A stretch of 51,557 nucleotides of DNA from a virus (IMGVR_UViG_3300028196_000021:1-51557); one strand, 5' to 3'; counted from the stretch's first letter, positions 34,801-44,566 are shown. The notes: generated by a model from the letters alone, not told the origin. Translations and numbers: made by a program.

Positions 34801-36158
34801 TTGAGCGTTTCACTAACATCTCCTGCACGTAAATTAAGTAATATTGCTGATGTTTGATATGGACCTTGAAGTAACTCAAAATAAAAGCGATAAGGATTTC
34901 TTATTTTCTGTCTTGATCTTAAAAATCTTTTTCCAGAAATTCCTGCACCAGAAAAAGTCGCGCATCTGTCAATAGTTGCAGAACCTGCATTGCTTTGAAT
35001 CGATTCTCTCCTAATAGTCATTCCTAGTGATACTGCCCATTTTTTAGAATCAAATCCTGTTCCTGTTGTTATCAAGTCTGTATTTGGGACATTTGTAAAA
35101 TCATCTTTTATTTCATTACCGAATTGTATTGGAAGATCTTCATAAAATATACTTGCTTTTCCACTCCTGTCCTTGTCGCCCATTCGATGTTTTGTTGGGT
35201 AACAACCAGGTCGATTGTCATTACCTCTAAGCCTTATTCTGGGAGGTAGGTTAGTATAACCAGATTTAACGACAGAATCTTCTCGAGTCCAATTATATAT
35301 TGCTTTAATCTCTTCGAGCGAAAGTTCTTTAGCCCATATTGCAAACTCAGCCATGTTTCCATCTGCTTCAAGGTGACCGCCGCCGCCATCGTAAACACCT
35401 GCAATATATAATAATTCTGACACACCATCAGTATAAGTGTAAGTTCCAGCAGGACTTTTTGCTGGAGATTGTCTTGTAGAATCAATATAAATAGTCATGC
35501 CATCTGCAGGAACATTTCCTGATGATGTTCCTCTTCCGTCATATGTAAATGTTAAATAATGCCATTGATTGTCGCTTAATTCTGATGCATTGACATATAT
35601 TCTTTGTCTATCAGATGTGGTTCCTGCGAAAAGGTCAAAATACAAATTGTCATCGCTAGGATCATACCAGGCAGCATATTCAGCATATGCGTCTGCCTTT
35701 CCTTTGAAAAACAAATAATCAGGTGCATCGCTTCCGTCTGATTCTGGTAATTTCCTAAACCAAAAACCTACGCTAAAAGGTAAATCATTAGCAGCACCAT
35801 CGCCAAATGTTATAATATTATTATTTCCTGAACCGCCCGGGAACGTCAATAAAGCAAATTGATTTGTGACGTTGTCAAATTTTGCAGATTGCATTCTGCT
35901 ATTATAGACTGGCAATACCTGTATTTCTTCTGTGCCTTGATAAGTTATGGCCGGTGTATTATTAACATCATATTTAACAAGATCTTCCGGGTTTCCTGAT
36001 TTAAACCTTAACCACAATCTAATACTATTATTGTTGTTGTAATTATAAAAGTCAGCACTACCCAAATCTGTTCCGGAAGCAGATGATATATCGTTAGAAG
36101 AAAAGTCTCCTAAAAGATTGGGCGGGTTATAATCTCTTATTTTAACTATTTTGGGCAT
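31836..36158 (-). CDS. Large fibre/tail protein with N-terminal LamG domain
   Basis: 1440 residues. Residues about 45-290 are a LamG/concanavalin-like lectin fold (SIRLWLRFKSG, FSVGFWFRKLPE, LYFDLFAGTTSD, QWHYLTFTYDG, MTIYIDSTRQ, MAEFAIWAKELSLEEIKAIY); the FxxWxKxLSxxEIxxIY ending is classic for this fold. The long remainder is Ser/Thr/Asn/Gly-rich and beta-rich, typical of phage host-recognition or fibre proteins. It is the second-largest gene in the window and is preceded by a small structural gene (36161-37225) with a 2-bp gap. A role in host surface glycan recognition is inferred from the domain. Confidence 0.8.
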   Translation of the reverse strand: MPKIVKIRDYNPPNLLGDFSSNDISSASGTDLGSADFYNYNNNNSIRLWLRFKSGNPEDLVKYDVNNTPAITYQGTEEIQVLPVYNSRMQSAKFDNVTNQFALLTFPGGSGNNNIITFGDGAANDLPFSVGFWFRKLPESDGSDAPDYLFFKGKADAYAEYAAWYDPSDDNLYFDLFAGTTSDRQRIYVNASELSDNQWHYLTFTYDGRGTSSGNVPADGMTIYIDSTRQSPAKSPAGTYTYTDGVSELLYIAGVYDGGGGHLEADGNMAEFAIWAKELSLEEIKAIYNWTREDSVVKSGYTNLPPRIRLRGNDNRPGCYPTKHRMGDKDRSGKASIFYEDLPIQFGNEIKDDFTNVPNTDLITTGTGFDSKKWAVSLGMTIRRESIQSNAGSATIDRCATFSGAGISGKRFLRSRQKIRNPYRFYFELLQGPYQTSAILLNLRAGDVSETLKLQIATDTAFTSPITIATYVPTPNPTKEYSLVGPNRKPRRIISLSLSDFPDLGQEYYFRFVQETFSSNKNVWAIANIEVEYANQNIRYPLLLNHSDNAGNKMANAILGNANISGSLTGTGRSVKGISDLGNPFQDFSETISAFNETLVIEKADNEFFNQGLNSDIYPGFSSPTRSKTKFTIDLSPDEETTFGYVDKVSNTYSNVSTDTSAVGQKLMIYWNNNLKKWEKIGQPLHFNNLPLPGAGSDTNNTGSIGLLTESCLGFSSNLRAYGKSDGSGTPVFTEFFNEAALKTSNKKTTTFNFPFGPQYNATGSQTVKAKDLGITKPFLLEKCSIEFKSKLEMYSAGAQHTPQQRAYRIRLYQGDDLSRSDVDFLGIQLITPTFFMLRQFKDNFIFNNRFSGNNISNATIYSSSIEIPGSFKTGQNGTSRIYVDTNRELITYGQIGYFLTSSVNSMFADGYANQSVNDSDGNEITSLNFVEAGLSFDENVIKTLPNENPRRLTGSFAINFNTKYSAKTPSNGTTSMNHGFFYENLGTVSSFSDEITFKNEFSKTHTDLKSSRSIVNNIDSFSGINELIIPDPLSVGVAPTTTTVPNAVASEKISPYVILPEDELILGWQYPPMENPKDESPASDSTKGLYSMTLFGSSKLHLYGSEVVENKEYHETVNQNLTSCAVYEHIIGDEKVVDQWQVAYRGELTGSYSLFIPYKWSAVGFVDSSTQSTQAIVAVGNHYFQHKNNIAFQDPKYKVNDISKINPIQKIGLFSTRRSVNPSEDAFNLAYNLYIKSFSASTSRNFAEFFKNHFKYWASENGITSLAIQDRDRIYVDSTKTQSDFYDDSYYGTYGRADDTPPDGGLYSDRSRSELDSMFSTRFSGYNFNTAHFGYYADMFQQGKDSKFKVTPRQGFTTGFDISVNSSSPVKIQFVSGSFQDDPSIKSYAKKNVETYLDEFHFQSSNLSTAATSSMPFIDDNQTHNRSYLEQEFIAVPIF

Positions 36159-36160
36159 AT

Positions 36161-37225
36161 TTATCCTTTAAGCAGTCCACGAAAAGCAATTGAATCTGTT
36201 CCAAAACATCTTTGCTCTGTCAACTTATAAAACGGTGTTATTATAATACCGTTATCTCTACTTTTAAAACGTGTTCCTAATTCTGAATCGTCTCTACTAG
36301 AAATGGCCAGCAAGTCTGTTTTTTGAGTGGGTGACAAATGTTCATATTCTGAATTTAAATAATCTATTTTTTCAACAAACGGTGAAGATTTATAAAGGCC
36401 ATCCGAAATGTATCCTTCTATTGATAAGTTTAGTATTGATTCTGCAGCATCTTCAAAAAAGTCGTATGAAGATTGTTTAATTTCAAATCTTTCAGAAACA
36501 AGAGGCGATCCTTTTTTACCGGCTGTTGTATGTTGAGTCAATTCCCAATTGCCTACTCCGAAAAGACCTCGGGCGCCTTTGATTTGCAGGTCTAAGAAAC
36601 CTGTATTAATAGGAGAACTTCTCACGTTAAAAACTTCAATTGCACCATCTAACGAAGCTTCATCAGGATCTCTAAATTTGTCATAATTTCGACGGGTATC
36701 ATAAACATATGGATACCCTGTTTTTTCTGCATCTGTCTTACCAATAAATGATTTTGCTTCTGGTTTCCCCTCTATATCATCAAAAGGTATTAATCTTTCA
36801 TTTTCATAATCGTAAGTTTTAAAAAAACTATTTTGACCATAAAAACAGAGTTCTAATCCGTGATCGAGATGATTATCAGAAGTAATATCGTTTTCTCTGC
36901 CTAATGTAATATTAGGCGTCAACTTATCGTTAAGCAGATTTTTAACAGACTTAACATCTTTACCATATCTAAAAAAACTGATATTATTTGTTAAATCATT
37001 ACCAAGAATTGTGACCGGGCCTTCTTTGGTTCCTCCAATTGTGTCATCTGTAATTACTTCTGTTGAGGTTGCGCTTTCCCTAAGTGTTGTTAATCCTATT
37101 CTTTCTGATGCAATTGAACCTGACGTGAATGTACCAGGTTTCTCGTAAAATACACGTGAATTCAGGCGAAGCTTTTCTTTTTCATTTTTAGCTTTAAAGC
37201 TATGTGTTATAACTGATGACGCCAT
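36161..37225 (-). CDS. Virion structural protein (baseplate region)
   Basis: 354 residues, no recognised family. It opens with SSVITHSFKAKNEKEKLRLN and has a mixed composition with several acidic-aromatic loops (YVYDTRRNYDKFRDPDEASL) and a short beta segment (NTGFLDLQIKGARGLFGVGN). The C-terminal part (SRDDSELGTRFKSRDNGIII) precedes FRGLLKG. It sits between two large LamG-containing structural proteins, with gaps of 2 bp on each side, so it is very probably part of the same assembly. A connector or baseplate-peripheral role is inferred from position only. Confidence 0.74.
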   Translation of the reverse strand: MASSVITHSFKAKNEKEKLRLNSRVFYEKPGTFTSGSIASERIGLTTLRESATSTEVITDDTIGGTKEGPVTILGNDLTNNISFFRYGKDVKSVKNLLNDKLTPNITLGRENDITSDNHLDHGLELCFYGQNSFFKTYDYENERLIPFDDIEGKPEAKSFIGKTDAEKTGYPYVYDTRRNYDKFRDPDEASLDGAIEVFNVRSSPINTGFLDLQIKGARGLFGVGNWELTQHTTAGKKGSPLVSERFEIKQSSYDFFEDAAESILNLSIEGYISDGLYKSSPFVEKIDYLNSEYEHLSPTQKTDLLAISSRDDSELGTRFKSRDNGIIITPFYKLTEQRCFGTDSIAFRGLLKG

Positions 37226-37227
37226 GT

Positions 37228-40200
37228 TTATCCTTTTTTAATTTTTGCAACAAATTGACTTAAAAATATGTTACCTCTATCAGCACTTCTTGGTAAAGAT
37301 TTAAGATAAATTTCATCGTGCAAATATTTTAATTTATTTCTTTCGAGCATATGTGATTCATAAACAAAGTTAACTCCTAAAAATTTAGTATTTCTCGGCA
37401 AAGAATTAAAAACAATATCAGTAAATGCATTATCCAACCATTTAAAAAGTTCTCGGTACTTATTTAGATTTAATTTTTCAATTAAGTTTTCAAAATAAAT
37501 TTTTCTTAAATTATAAAGATCGTGATAATTTTCACTAAACATTAGATTAGGTTTTCCTAATGCTAACTCTAACTCATCAAAATCTGAAAATGCGTTTACA
37601 ATATTTTCATTCAAACCTTTCATGACAGACATGTCCATTGAAAATCTTGTATCGTCAAAAACTTCTTCTGCAGGATCTACTTCATATACTGGTGCTATAG
37701 TTGCAAAAGGATTAGCTGATAGTAAGTTTGTATCTTGAATACTTCTTACTCTTATTTTATTTTCACTGGAATTTAAATCAAAATTAGGAGAAATAAATTC
37801 CCTAATAAAGTTTTTATTTTTAAATAAAGTAACGTTTGATTCAAAACTGTTACCAATAAGATGATTATTTTCTTGGCTAAAATCAAATATTCTTATTTCA
37901 CCTTGACTATTAGAGGCAGTAGTAGCTTGTCTTCCTGATGTATGTATTCTTACCTTTTGATGACTTCCGGATTGTTGCGTCATAAAATTATAATTATTTT
38001 TTACATTTTTTGAACTATAGTTTAAAGGATTTTTAGCATATGATATAAATTCACTATCAGTATAATCTTTTGACCAAAAGTTAATAAAAGATACATCTCC
38101 TGAAAAATGTGTTGTATTTTGAATGTTTGTACCTGCGTTTATAAAACGTGAAGTATCTTCAAAACTTTGCGAACCTATAATTAAAAAGCTACCAGACGTA
38201 TTATATGTATTGATTTTTGAAAGTGTTCCTGCTGCTGCTTCTGACCGTAATGATGCTGTTTGATATACAGTAGGCTGAAGTCCAGGTTCAAATGTTCCTG
38301 CTCTTAAATAATATTGGCTATTAGAATCTGATTGCAGAAATTCTGAATTAATTCTTCCAAAGTTGACAGCCCAAATATTACCATCTGCGATGTTAAGACC
38401 CGTTAAAAATAATTCTGTTATATCACTACTTGTAGGATCATCGTTGACAAATAAGCTTAATTTTGTAGGTTGACTTACTAAATTTATAACACAACTTTCT
38501 GATGTTGATGGAGCAGCTGTGCCTGTTGTATGCAATCTTACCAAACTTTGACTAGAATTATGCAACAAATTAGTTGGAAAAAAGTAAGTTGCATGATAAT
38601 CAAAGGATGCTGAGGTAAATAAACCATCATTTACGTTGTTAGACATACCGTTTATAAAAGTACCTTGAATGTTTGGTTTTCCGGGTGATACTCTTGATGC
38701 CGACAGATATCCGGATTGAACATATGGGGATGTGTTAGATTTTCCTTGCGAGTTAACAGCTTCGTTTTCATGTCCTATCGATCCTGAGAACTTTAATAAA
38801 CCAATATTATCATTAATTGTCTGAGTAGAGTTTTGAAGCGACTTAGTTTTTGCGCCTCCATATTCTCTAATGTGAAAAATACCTTCTGGGTCAATCCCGG
38901 ATGACATAAAAATACTTTTTACATTATCTAACGTTCCTTTTGTTGAAGCAAAATTTTGATAATCTGATAGTATTCTTCTCCAGATTGTATATTGTATTTT
39001 TTGAAGCGATAATTTTGATTTACTATCTTCTCCTTGATAACCTAAACCTTTAAAAAAGCTATCATCATTACCCGCATTTAATAAGTAAGGAAGTTCTACC
39101 CCTAATTTTTTTGATAATTTCGCTAAAAAGCTATCAGGCACAGTTTCTAAATCTTCAAAATTCACATGATTATATAAAGAAAAACTGTCTATTAATATTT
39201 TTAATTCGTCAAAATGTTTTGCCCATATTAATAAAAACTTTACCATCATTTGCGCTGATCTCGGTGTATTAACGCTTTCTCTTACATTGTTTAGGGTGCT
39301 AATTTCAGTTGCAATCTTACCTAATCTTTCTTGATATCCTTCAAAGTTTTCCCCTAAGTCTAAATAATGTTGCGGTATTAGCTTGGTTATTAAATTTGGA
39401 TTAACTTGATCATATAATGAAGCACTTGTTAAAAGTTGACTATTTAAATTAATCACATTTGGATATTTAGGCATCAAAACCGGAGATCTATCAATATCTT
39501 CTGCAGCAACAGGAACGTCGGAACCGGTTAGCCGATTATCAATTATAAAGTTTTTAATTGATTCATTTCTGCTGTTAACAGAGTTATCTAAAACGATGTT
39601 GTTACCTGTGTAATCGCCATAAGGCTCATTAAATTTATAGTAAAGTACTAAATTGGAATCTCCGTTAACTGATCGGTACAGATTATCTTTAATTTCTTTA
39701 TCTGTTATTTTTCGATGATAATATCTTATTTCATCTATTGAGCCGCTAAATGTTTCTTGTTGGTCAAATATAATATCGTTATATCGAAAGGAAGCACCTG
39801 ATCCTATATTAAGGTTTTCACCAAAATATTTTAGTTGGTTTACATTTAAACTGTTACTGGAAGAAACTACATTTTTTACTTTATCTTTATTGAATGTAAT
39901 TAACTTTATTTTTTGATCAAAGTCATTATCAAAAATAGCTGTTACGTGTGTAAAGTCGCCTTTGTCAATTGAAGAAGAGACAATAGCATTTCTTGAACCT
40001 GACGTAATCCCAAAATGTAATTCACACTGATTTACATTAGAAGAATTTGACAAAAATAATGTAAAATTATTTGCTAGACTTGATTTTTTTTGAAATAAAA
40101 TTTGATTATCATTGGCGATTGTTTCAGGCCTAATAAAAAACTGAATGGAAAAGCTTGAAGTAACTGGGTCTAAAGTTACATTTGTTTTATTTTTATTACT

Positions 40201-40689
40201 TGAAATGGATGGTATTCTTGCGCCACTCTTATCTAAAACATTGATTTGTGTTCCGTTTGAGGAAGCTTCTCCTTTTTGCGTACCTGAAAATATTAGGTAA
40301 CCTATATTTTTTGGGTATAGATCTAAAACGTATTTCTCGTAACCTGTTAGAGAATCTTCAAACTCCTCTATTTCTTTTTTTGTGCCATTAAAAGGATAAT
40401 AGTTTAGTATGTTTAAAAAAGATTCATTAACTTTTGAAACTGCAGAATGAAAAAATATGTGATTTTCAAACTGAGTGTAATCAATGTTTAGTTGCTGTGT
40501 TGATTTGAGCGGCATGTCTTGTTCATACCTAAAAGAAGATTTACTTTCAATATTTGTATTTTTAATATCGCTAGCTTTAAATGTTTTTTTTGATCCTTCT
40601 TGAACGTAACTGCTTAAATCTTTTTTACTTCTTTGGTATTTTGATTTAAAAAACTTACCCCTATAACTTTCTAATAATCTTCTAGACAT
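37228..40689 (-). CDS. Large baseplate protein with LamG domain and tail-protein-I-like segment
   Basis: 1153 residues. Residues about 165-350 form a LamG-like domain (SFSIQFFIRPET, FTHVTAIFDND, GSIDEIRYYHRKITDKEIKD, LVLYYKFNEPYGD). Residues about 480-615 (NFEDLETVPDSFLAKLSKKL, RRILSDYQNFASTKGTLDNV, DPEGIFHIREYGG) recall the P2 gpI-like and T4 wedge-associated domain where a short helical bundle precedes a 'K-G-T' turn. The C-terminal 200 residues are helical with Tyr/Asn-rich strands (YHDLYNLRKIYFENLIEKLN). Position after gp6 and the DNRLRE-like gene suggests a wedge or fibre-docking component comparable in size to T4 gp7 (1032 residues), but direct homology is unproven. Confidence 0.78.
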   Translation of the reverse strand: MSRRLLESYRGKFFKSKYQRSKKDLSSYVQEGSKKTFKASDIKNTNIESKSSFRYEQDMPLKSTQQLNIDYTQFENHIFFHSAVSKVNESFLNILNYYPFNGTKKEIEEFEDSLTGYEKYVLDLYPKNIGYLIFSGTQKGEASSNGTQINVLDKSGARIPSISSNKNKTNVTLDPVTSSFSIQFFIRPETIANDNQILFQKKSSLANNFTLFLSNSSNVNQCELHFGITSGSRNAIVSSSIDKGDFTHVTAIFDNDFDQKIKLITFNKDKVKNVVSSSNSLNVNQLKYFGENLNIGSGASFRYNDIIFDQQETFSGSIDEIRYYHRKITDKEIKDNLYRSVNGDSNLVLYYKFNEPYGDYTGNNIVLDNSVNSRNESIKNFIIDNRLTGSDVPVAAEDIDRSPVLMPKYPNVINLNSQLLTSASLYDQVNPNLITKLIPQHYLDLGENFEGYQERLGKIATEISTLNNVRESVNTPRSAQMMVKFLLIWAKHFDELKILIDSFSLYNHVNFEDLETVPDSFLAKLSKKLGVELPYLLNAGNDDSFFKGLGYQGEDSKSKLSLQKIQYTIWRRILSDYQNFASTKGTLDNVKSIFMSSGIDPEGIFHIREYGGAKTKSLQNSTQTINDNIGLLKFSGSIGHENEAVNSQGKSNTSPYVQSGYLSASRVSPGKPNIQGTFINGMSNNVNDGLFTSASFDYHATYFFPTNLLHNSSQSLVRLHTTGTAAPSTSESCVINLVSQPTKLSLFVNDDPTSSDITELFLTGLNIADGNIWAVNFGRINSEFLQSDSNSQYYLRAGTFEPGLQPTVYQTASLRSEAAAGTLSKINTYNTSGSFLIIGSQSFEDTSRFINAGTNIQNTTHFSGDVSFINFWSKDYTDSEFISYAKNPLNYSSKNVKNNYNFMTQQSGSHQKVRIHTSGRQATTASNSQGEIRIFDFSQENNHLIGNSFESNVTLFKNKNFIREFISPNFDLNSSENKIRVRSIQDTNLLSANPFATIAPVYEVDPAEEVFDDTRFSMDMSVMKGLNENIVNAFSDFDELELALGKPNLMFSENYHDLYNLRKIYFENLIEKLNLNKYRELFKWLDNAFTDIVFNSLPRNTKFLGVNFVYESHMLERNKLKYLHDEIYLKSLPRSADRGNIFLSQFVAKIKKG

Positions 40690-40698
40690 AAAATTCTC

Positions 40699-42213
40699 TT
40701 ATTGCTCAATTATAAAATTTGACGCGGCATCTTTAATTACCACATCAAAATTATTAATTTTAATTAAAAAGTCAAAAACATAAGTTCTTCCTTTTGGGAC
40801 TGAATTCATATAGAAATCAAAATACAACGCTTTTGTATCATTAGACAGTCTTGTTGCTAACGTATCAAAAGGTATTAATATTTCATCTGACTCTGCATCT
40901 CTTACTCTATAATACATTTTATCATATATTTCGCTTGGTGTTTCATAAGGGGTTTTTCTTAAAACAAGCTCTCTATCTGCATTTTCTACAAAAACTCGAA
41001 GTCTTACTTTTTCATTCGGTTTGTAACGATGTCTTAAGTTTAATATTCTTGCTATTATTCTTTGCTCACCTAAATTAATTTTATTTCTTTTCGTCTGTTT
41101 GACTTTCATTGAAGAAGAAAGATATGTGACAGTTTCACTTGCATTTGTCCATACTTCATTAAAAGTAATACTTCCTGACGTGATTACATGATCGTACAAA
41201 TCGCTGTCGAAACTATTTATAGCAAAAGAAGAAGAATATATCCCGGTCAATCTTCCTGTGCCTCGAGGAACTTGGGATCCAGTAAATATTTTTTTAAAAC
41301 TTCCAGTTTGTATTTTTAAAAATAAACAATCAGCGCCGGCGATTTGTGAACCAGCGGATCCGGATATTAAATTTGTCAAAACATTTCTTGAAAAATTATT
41401 CAGATAAACGCTACCTGACGTATCAAATTCAAAATTCTCATGATTATCATGAATTGTATCGTCATACTTAATGATTAATTGAGGCCTTAAATTTGCATTT
41501 AAAGTATTTCTTGAAGCAAATCTTTTGACAAAATAAGATTTACTATCTTGTTCATAAGCACCTGACAATGCTATTAAAAACCCGTGGTTCGCAATTAGAT
41601 TTTTAGCAGATGCAGAAACAAAATTAGTAACGTCTAATAATAAGTTTTCCTCACCTGTCGTAAAAAACATTTCCGAAGACAAGTTTATTGAGGATGCTTG
41701 GCCTTCAACAGTTCCACTTACAATTACGTCAATATTTTCGTCGCCTAAAGATCCAGAGCTTCTTGCTCCTGTTGTATTCCATTTATTTGTATACGCGTTT
41801 AAATAAGATGCTGTTATCCAATTAGTTATACCAACGTCAGTATAACTTACGACGTCGTAACCCGGTCCTTCGTCAAAACTTTTTGATAGCGGAAATGCAA
41901 TAACTTTAAAATTGTTAGGTGTAGTTTGACCACCGTATATATCACATAATTTTAGTTGAGCAGAAAAATCACTTGAACCAATGTCAATAATGTTTTCATT
42001 ATGCATATTAGTAACTTCGCTTAAATCAAATTTAATCAACAATCTAGACAACTCAATTGGCTTAGGTGAACCCGCTAGTGTTGATTCATTATAGAGTTTA
42101 AATAAATCTAAAGTACCTGCCTGCCCTAAATTTGCATCAGTTGCTCTAAATTTGTTGTTAACGATTTTATTTGTTATGTAAGTGTCTTTGCTGGCAGTTA
42201 GTATTCTATACAT
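40699..42213 (-). CDS. DNRLRE-like baseplate/fibre protein
   Basis: 504 residues. The N-terminus (MYRILTASKDTYITNKI, followed by a Gly-rich stretch and SRLLIKFDLSEV) fits the DNRLRE-like pattern 'D-T-Y-I...N-x-G...S-R-x-L-(I/L)-K-F-D-L-S' found in surface proteins. The rest is a chain of beta domains (ENLLLDVTNFVSASAKN, NLRPQLIIKYDD, EKVRLRVFVENADREL, GRTYVFDFLIKINNFDVVIK). Its start codon overlaps the gp6 stop as TAATG at 42213, implying stoichiometric co-expression with the baseplate wedge. Likely a wedge or fibre-attachment protein; T4 has no obvious equivalent. Confidence 0.78.
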   Translation of the reverse strand: MYRILTASKDTYITNKIVNNKFRATDANLGQAGTLDLFKLYNESTLAGSPKPIELSRLLIKFDLSEVTNMHNENIIDIGSSDFSAQLKLCDIYGGQTTPNNFKVIAFPLSKSFDEGPGYDVVSYTDVGITNWITASYLNAYTNKWNTTGARSSGSLGDENIDVIVSGTVEGQASSINLSSEMFFTTGEENLLLDVTNFVSASAKNLIANHGFLIALSGAYEQDSKSYFVKRFASRNTLNANLRPQLIIKYDDTIHDNHENFEFDTSGSVYLNNFSRNVLTNLISGSAGSQIAGADCLFLKIQTGSFKKIFTGSQVPRGTGRLTGIYSSSFAINSFDSDLYDHVITSGSITFNEVWTNASETVTYLSSSMKVKQTKRNKINLGEQRIIARILNLRHRYKPNEKVRLRVFVENADRELVLRKTPYETPSEIYDKMYYRVRDAESDEILIPFDTLATRLSNDTKALYFDFYMNSVPKGRTYVFDFLIKINNFDVVIKDAASNFIIEQ

Positions 42214-44057
42214 TATAATACGCTCCCGACGATATCATCATTTGGAAATCTTATTTCAAATATCCCGCCGGTAGGCGGAAATAACAATCCTCTGTCTATA
42301 TTTCTATTGGGAGAATATCTAAGGTTTGAGTATACTCTTTCTTCACTTACACCTGCTATATTTACGAATTTTAAACTCAATAAAGATATTACGCCAATAC
42401 AGTTTAAAATTATATTTTCAACCTCTCCTAATAAAATAGGTTGATCGATTTGAAAATTTTTAATATTAAAGTAAGATTTAAGTTTGCTATTTATAGATTG
42501 GAGTACGCCTAATTTACTATATCCTCGTTCTAAGGATACAGAATATTTAATGCCTAAATTTACAATGGATGCATCTACAATGTCAACAGCATCTGATATT
42601 AGCCTGAATTTACTCAAGTAAATTGACATGTTTTCCTTTAGTGTGTCAGGAGAAAGTACTAAATTACCTTGTTTGTTTCTAGAAATTACAAAAAGTTGGG
42701 TTGCTAATTGATTATTTGGATTATCTCTAATGGCTGCTCTAAATACTCTGCCGAAATTGGTAGGCATATTGTAAATTCTTGCTAAAAGATCTTCTCGTGT
42801 AACTACTCTTTTTTGCAGTGTATGAGATAACAGTCCGATATTTCTAATTTGTTCAGTTGAAGGTGCATTTTCACCACCAAAACCAGGGAATTCATTTGTA
42901 ACAGATGCTGTGCGCCTTATTGAAGCAACTATATTGCCTTGAACACTACTTTTAAATTGTGTTCTTAATTCATCTATCAATTTTAATTCACCAGGATCAA
43001 TATTATGGTTGATTCCGCCGCCATGCGAATATTTTATTGAAAGTGTAGTATTTCTTGGAGATATCCCTAAAGTGTTTGTAGTTAAAAAGCTATTTGGATC
43101 TATAGATACCCTGGAAAAAGTTTTTCTGTCACCAAACAGGGTAACTGCATGGTCACTTGGGTCTGGTATTGCGTCTTCATCAAAAGTGTCTTCATTGCCA
43201 GACCCAAACCTGATTGTTGCTAAACCAGATATTGATGATTTAATTTTAATAAACCTTTTTGGTGCAGGTAACATTTTCAACCTAAAAGGCACAAGATCTA
43301 AATCGTTTCTGGAATTAATTTCTTTTAAAAATACAGTGTCCTGAGTTAAAGAATCTACTTCGTAATATTCATCACCAGCTGAATCTCGAATATAATCAAT
43401 AGAATGAACGTTAACATTACCTAATGTAATTGTCCTGAAGGGTATACGGTCATTCCCGACAGGAAACTTTTCAACTACAAATTGAGCACTTGTACAATAA
43501 CCTTCAGCCTCAACGATAAAATCGTCAACAACACCATCAGTCAAGCTATTAGGTGTAATGCTTATTAGTAAGTTGCCTAACGCGTCAACCTGTGCGAAAT
43601 CAATTGTCTCTACAAGGTAAAAATTGACGCCAGAATCTGTTGAAAATTTTGTACCTGCTAAAATCTTAGGTAAAAAGCTTTCATTGACAACTCTAAGACC
43701 GTCAACAGACGATGCAGGTACAGTTAATCTAATTTTTGCAAAAACAAAGGCCGGGGATGCGCCTTCTATTTCTACACCTGACTGCCTGGCAAGGTTTTCA
43801 ATGTTTTTAGGTTCAATTGCTGTAGTTAGACTCAGTTCATTAAATTGATGGTCTAAGTAATAAGACAAAGAGTCCCCTACGTAAGAAGCTACGTCAATAA
43901 ACATACCTGCAACAGATGTTTCTGAAAAATCTATAATTTTGTTCCCGTAGTGATTTTTCGAATAGTTGATAAGTTCAGCTCTGAAGCCTTCAAAATCTTT
44001 AGCAAGATACGATATATCTTTATTTTTTTTAATTTCTTTTTTTATATTTTTTGCCAT
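42213..44057 (-). CDS. 6: Baseplate wedge protein, T4 gp6 / baseplate J-like
   Basis: 614 residues (T4 gp6 is 660). It forms the baseplate wedge ring that responds to receptor contact. The N-terminal region (ISYLAKDFEGFRAELINYSK, FSETSVAGMFIDVASYVGDS, LDHQFNELSLTTA) is the conserved gp6/gpJ start. The AMxxRL-type ring segment is replaced here by IEPKNIENLARQSGVEIEG. C-terminal segments (ARIYNMPTNFGRVFRA, VNLGIKYSVSLERGYSKLGV) fit J-like proteins. It lies between gp25 and the DNRLRE-like gene, as in contractile-tail baseplate clusters. Confidence 0.88.
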   Translation of the reverse strand: MAKNIKKEIKKNKDISYLAKDFEGFRAELINYSKNHYGNKIIDFSETSVAGMFIDVASYVGDSLSYYLDHQFNELSLTTAIEPKNIENLARQSGVEIEGASPAFVFAKIRLTVPASSVDGLRVVNESFLPKILAGTKFSTDSGVNFYLVETIDFAQVDALGNLLISITPNSLTDGVVDDFIVEAEGYCTSAQFVVEKFPVGNDRIPFRTITLGNVNVHSIDYIRDSAGDEYYEVDSLTQDTVFLKEINSRNDLDLVPFRLKMLPAPKRFIKIKSSISGLATIRFGSGNEDTFDEDAIPDPSDHAVTLFGDRKTFSRVSIDPNSFLTTNTLGISPRNTTLSIKYSHGGGINHNIDPGELKLIDELRTQFKSSVQGNIVASIRRTASVTNEFPGFGGENAPSTEQIRNIGLLSHTLQKRVVTREDLLARIYNMPTNFGRVFRAAIRDNPNNQLATQLFVISRNKQGNLVLSPDTLKENMSIYLSKFRLISDAVDIVDASIVNLGIKYSVSLERGYSKLGVLQSINSKLKSYFNIKNFQIDQPILLGEVENIILNCIGVISLLSLKFVNIAGVSEERVYSNLRYSPNRNIDRGLLFPPTGGIFEIRFPNDDIVGSVL

Positions 44058-44059
44058 GT

Positions 44060-44566
44060 TTATCCACCAGAAAATATTACAACTTCTATTTTTTGATTTG
44101 TAATTTTAATTCTTTGTATATCAAAAGTTATTCTTAATAGAATAGCTGCCATTCCGTTCCTAAATTTTAATTCTTCTTCATTGGTAGGTTTAAAATAATC
44201 TAATATTTCAATATTACTAACTAATAAAAAAGGCATATATTCTTCAATTTGATTGTTTATTTCATTAATAATAACAGATTCATAGTCTGGAATAGACGTC
44301 AAATCAAATAAATAAGACTTAATACTACAACCATAGTTAGGCATGCCCAATCTTTCTCCTTTTTCAGTAAGTATTAAATTTTTTAAATTATCTTTAATTT
44401 GAACAGATGGATTATTGTTTAAATGAAAAAGCTGCTGCGAAGAATTTCTATTAAATTCTATAGGTGTTTTAATTCCAATACTCCTAACTTCAGGAAGTAC
44501 ATCAGGTTTACTAATCAACCTATCTGTTGTTTTTAGACCCGCACTTTTAAAATTAAATCCAGCCAT
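44060..44566 (-). CDS. 25: Baseplate wedge subunit, T4 gp25-like
   Basis: 168 residues (T4 gp25 has 132). The family core is visible: SVQIKDNLKNLILTEKGERL, GMPNYGCSIKSYLFD and VIINEINNQIEEYMPFL. The GERxGxPxYGC-type segment is the lysozyme-like-fold gp25 signature, found in T4-like phages and type VI secretion (TssE). gp25 binds the inner baseplate and starts sheath assembly. Start at 44566 has GAGG upstream. It is followed by gp6 with a 2-bp gap, the same pairing as in other contractile systems. A motif shared with the gap before 13912 occurs upstream (44596-44606). Confidence 0.92.
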   Translation of the reverse strand: MAGFNFKSAGLKTTDRLISKPDVLPEVRSIGIKTPIEFNRNSSQQLFHLNNNPSVQIKDNLKNLILTEKGERLGMPNYGCSIKSYLFDLTSIPDYESVIINEINNQIEEYMPFLLVSNIEILDYFKPTNEEELKFRNGMAAILLRITFDIQRIKITNQKIEVVIFSGG

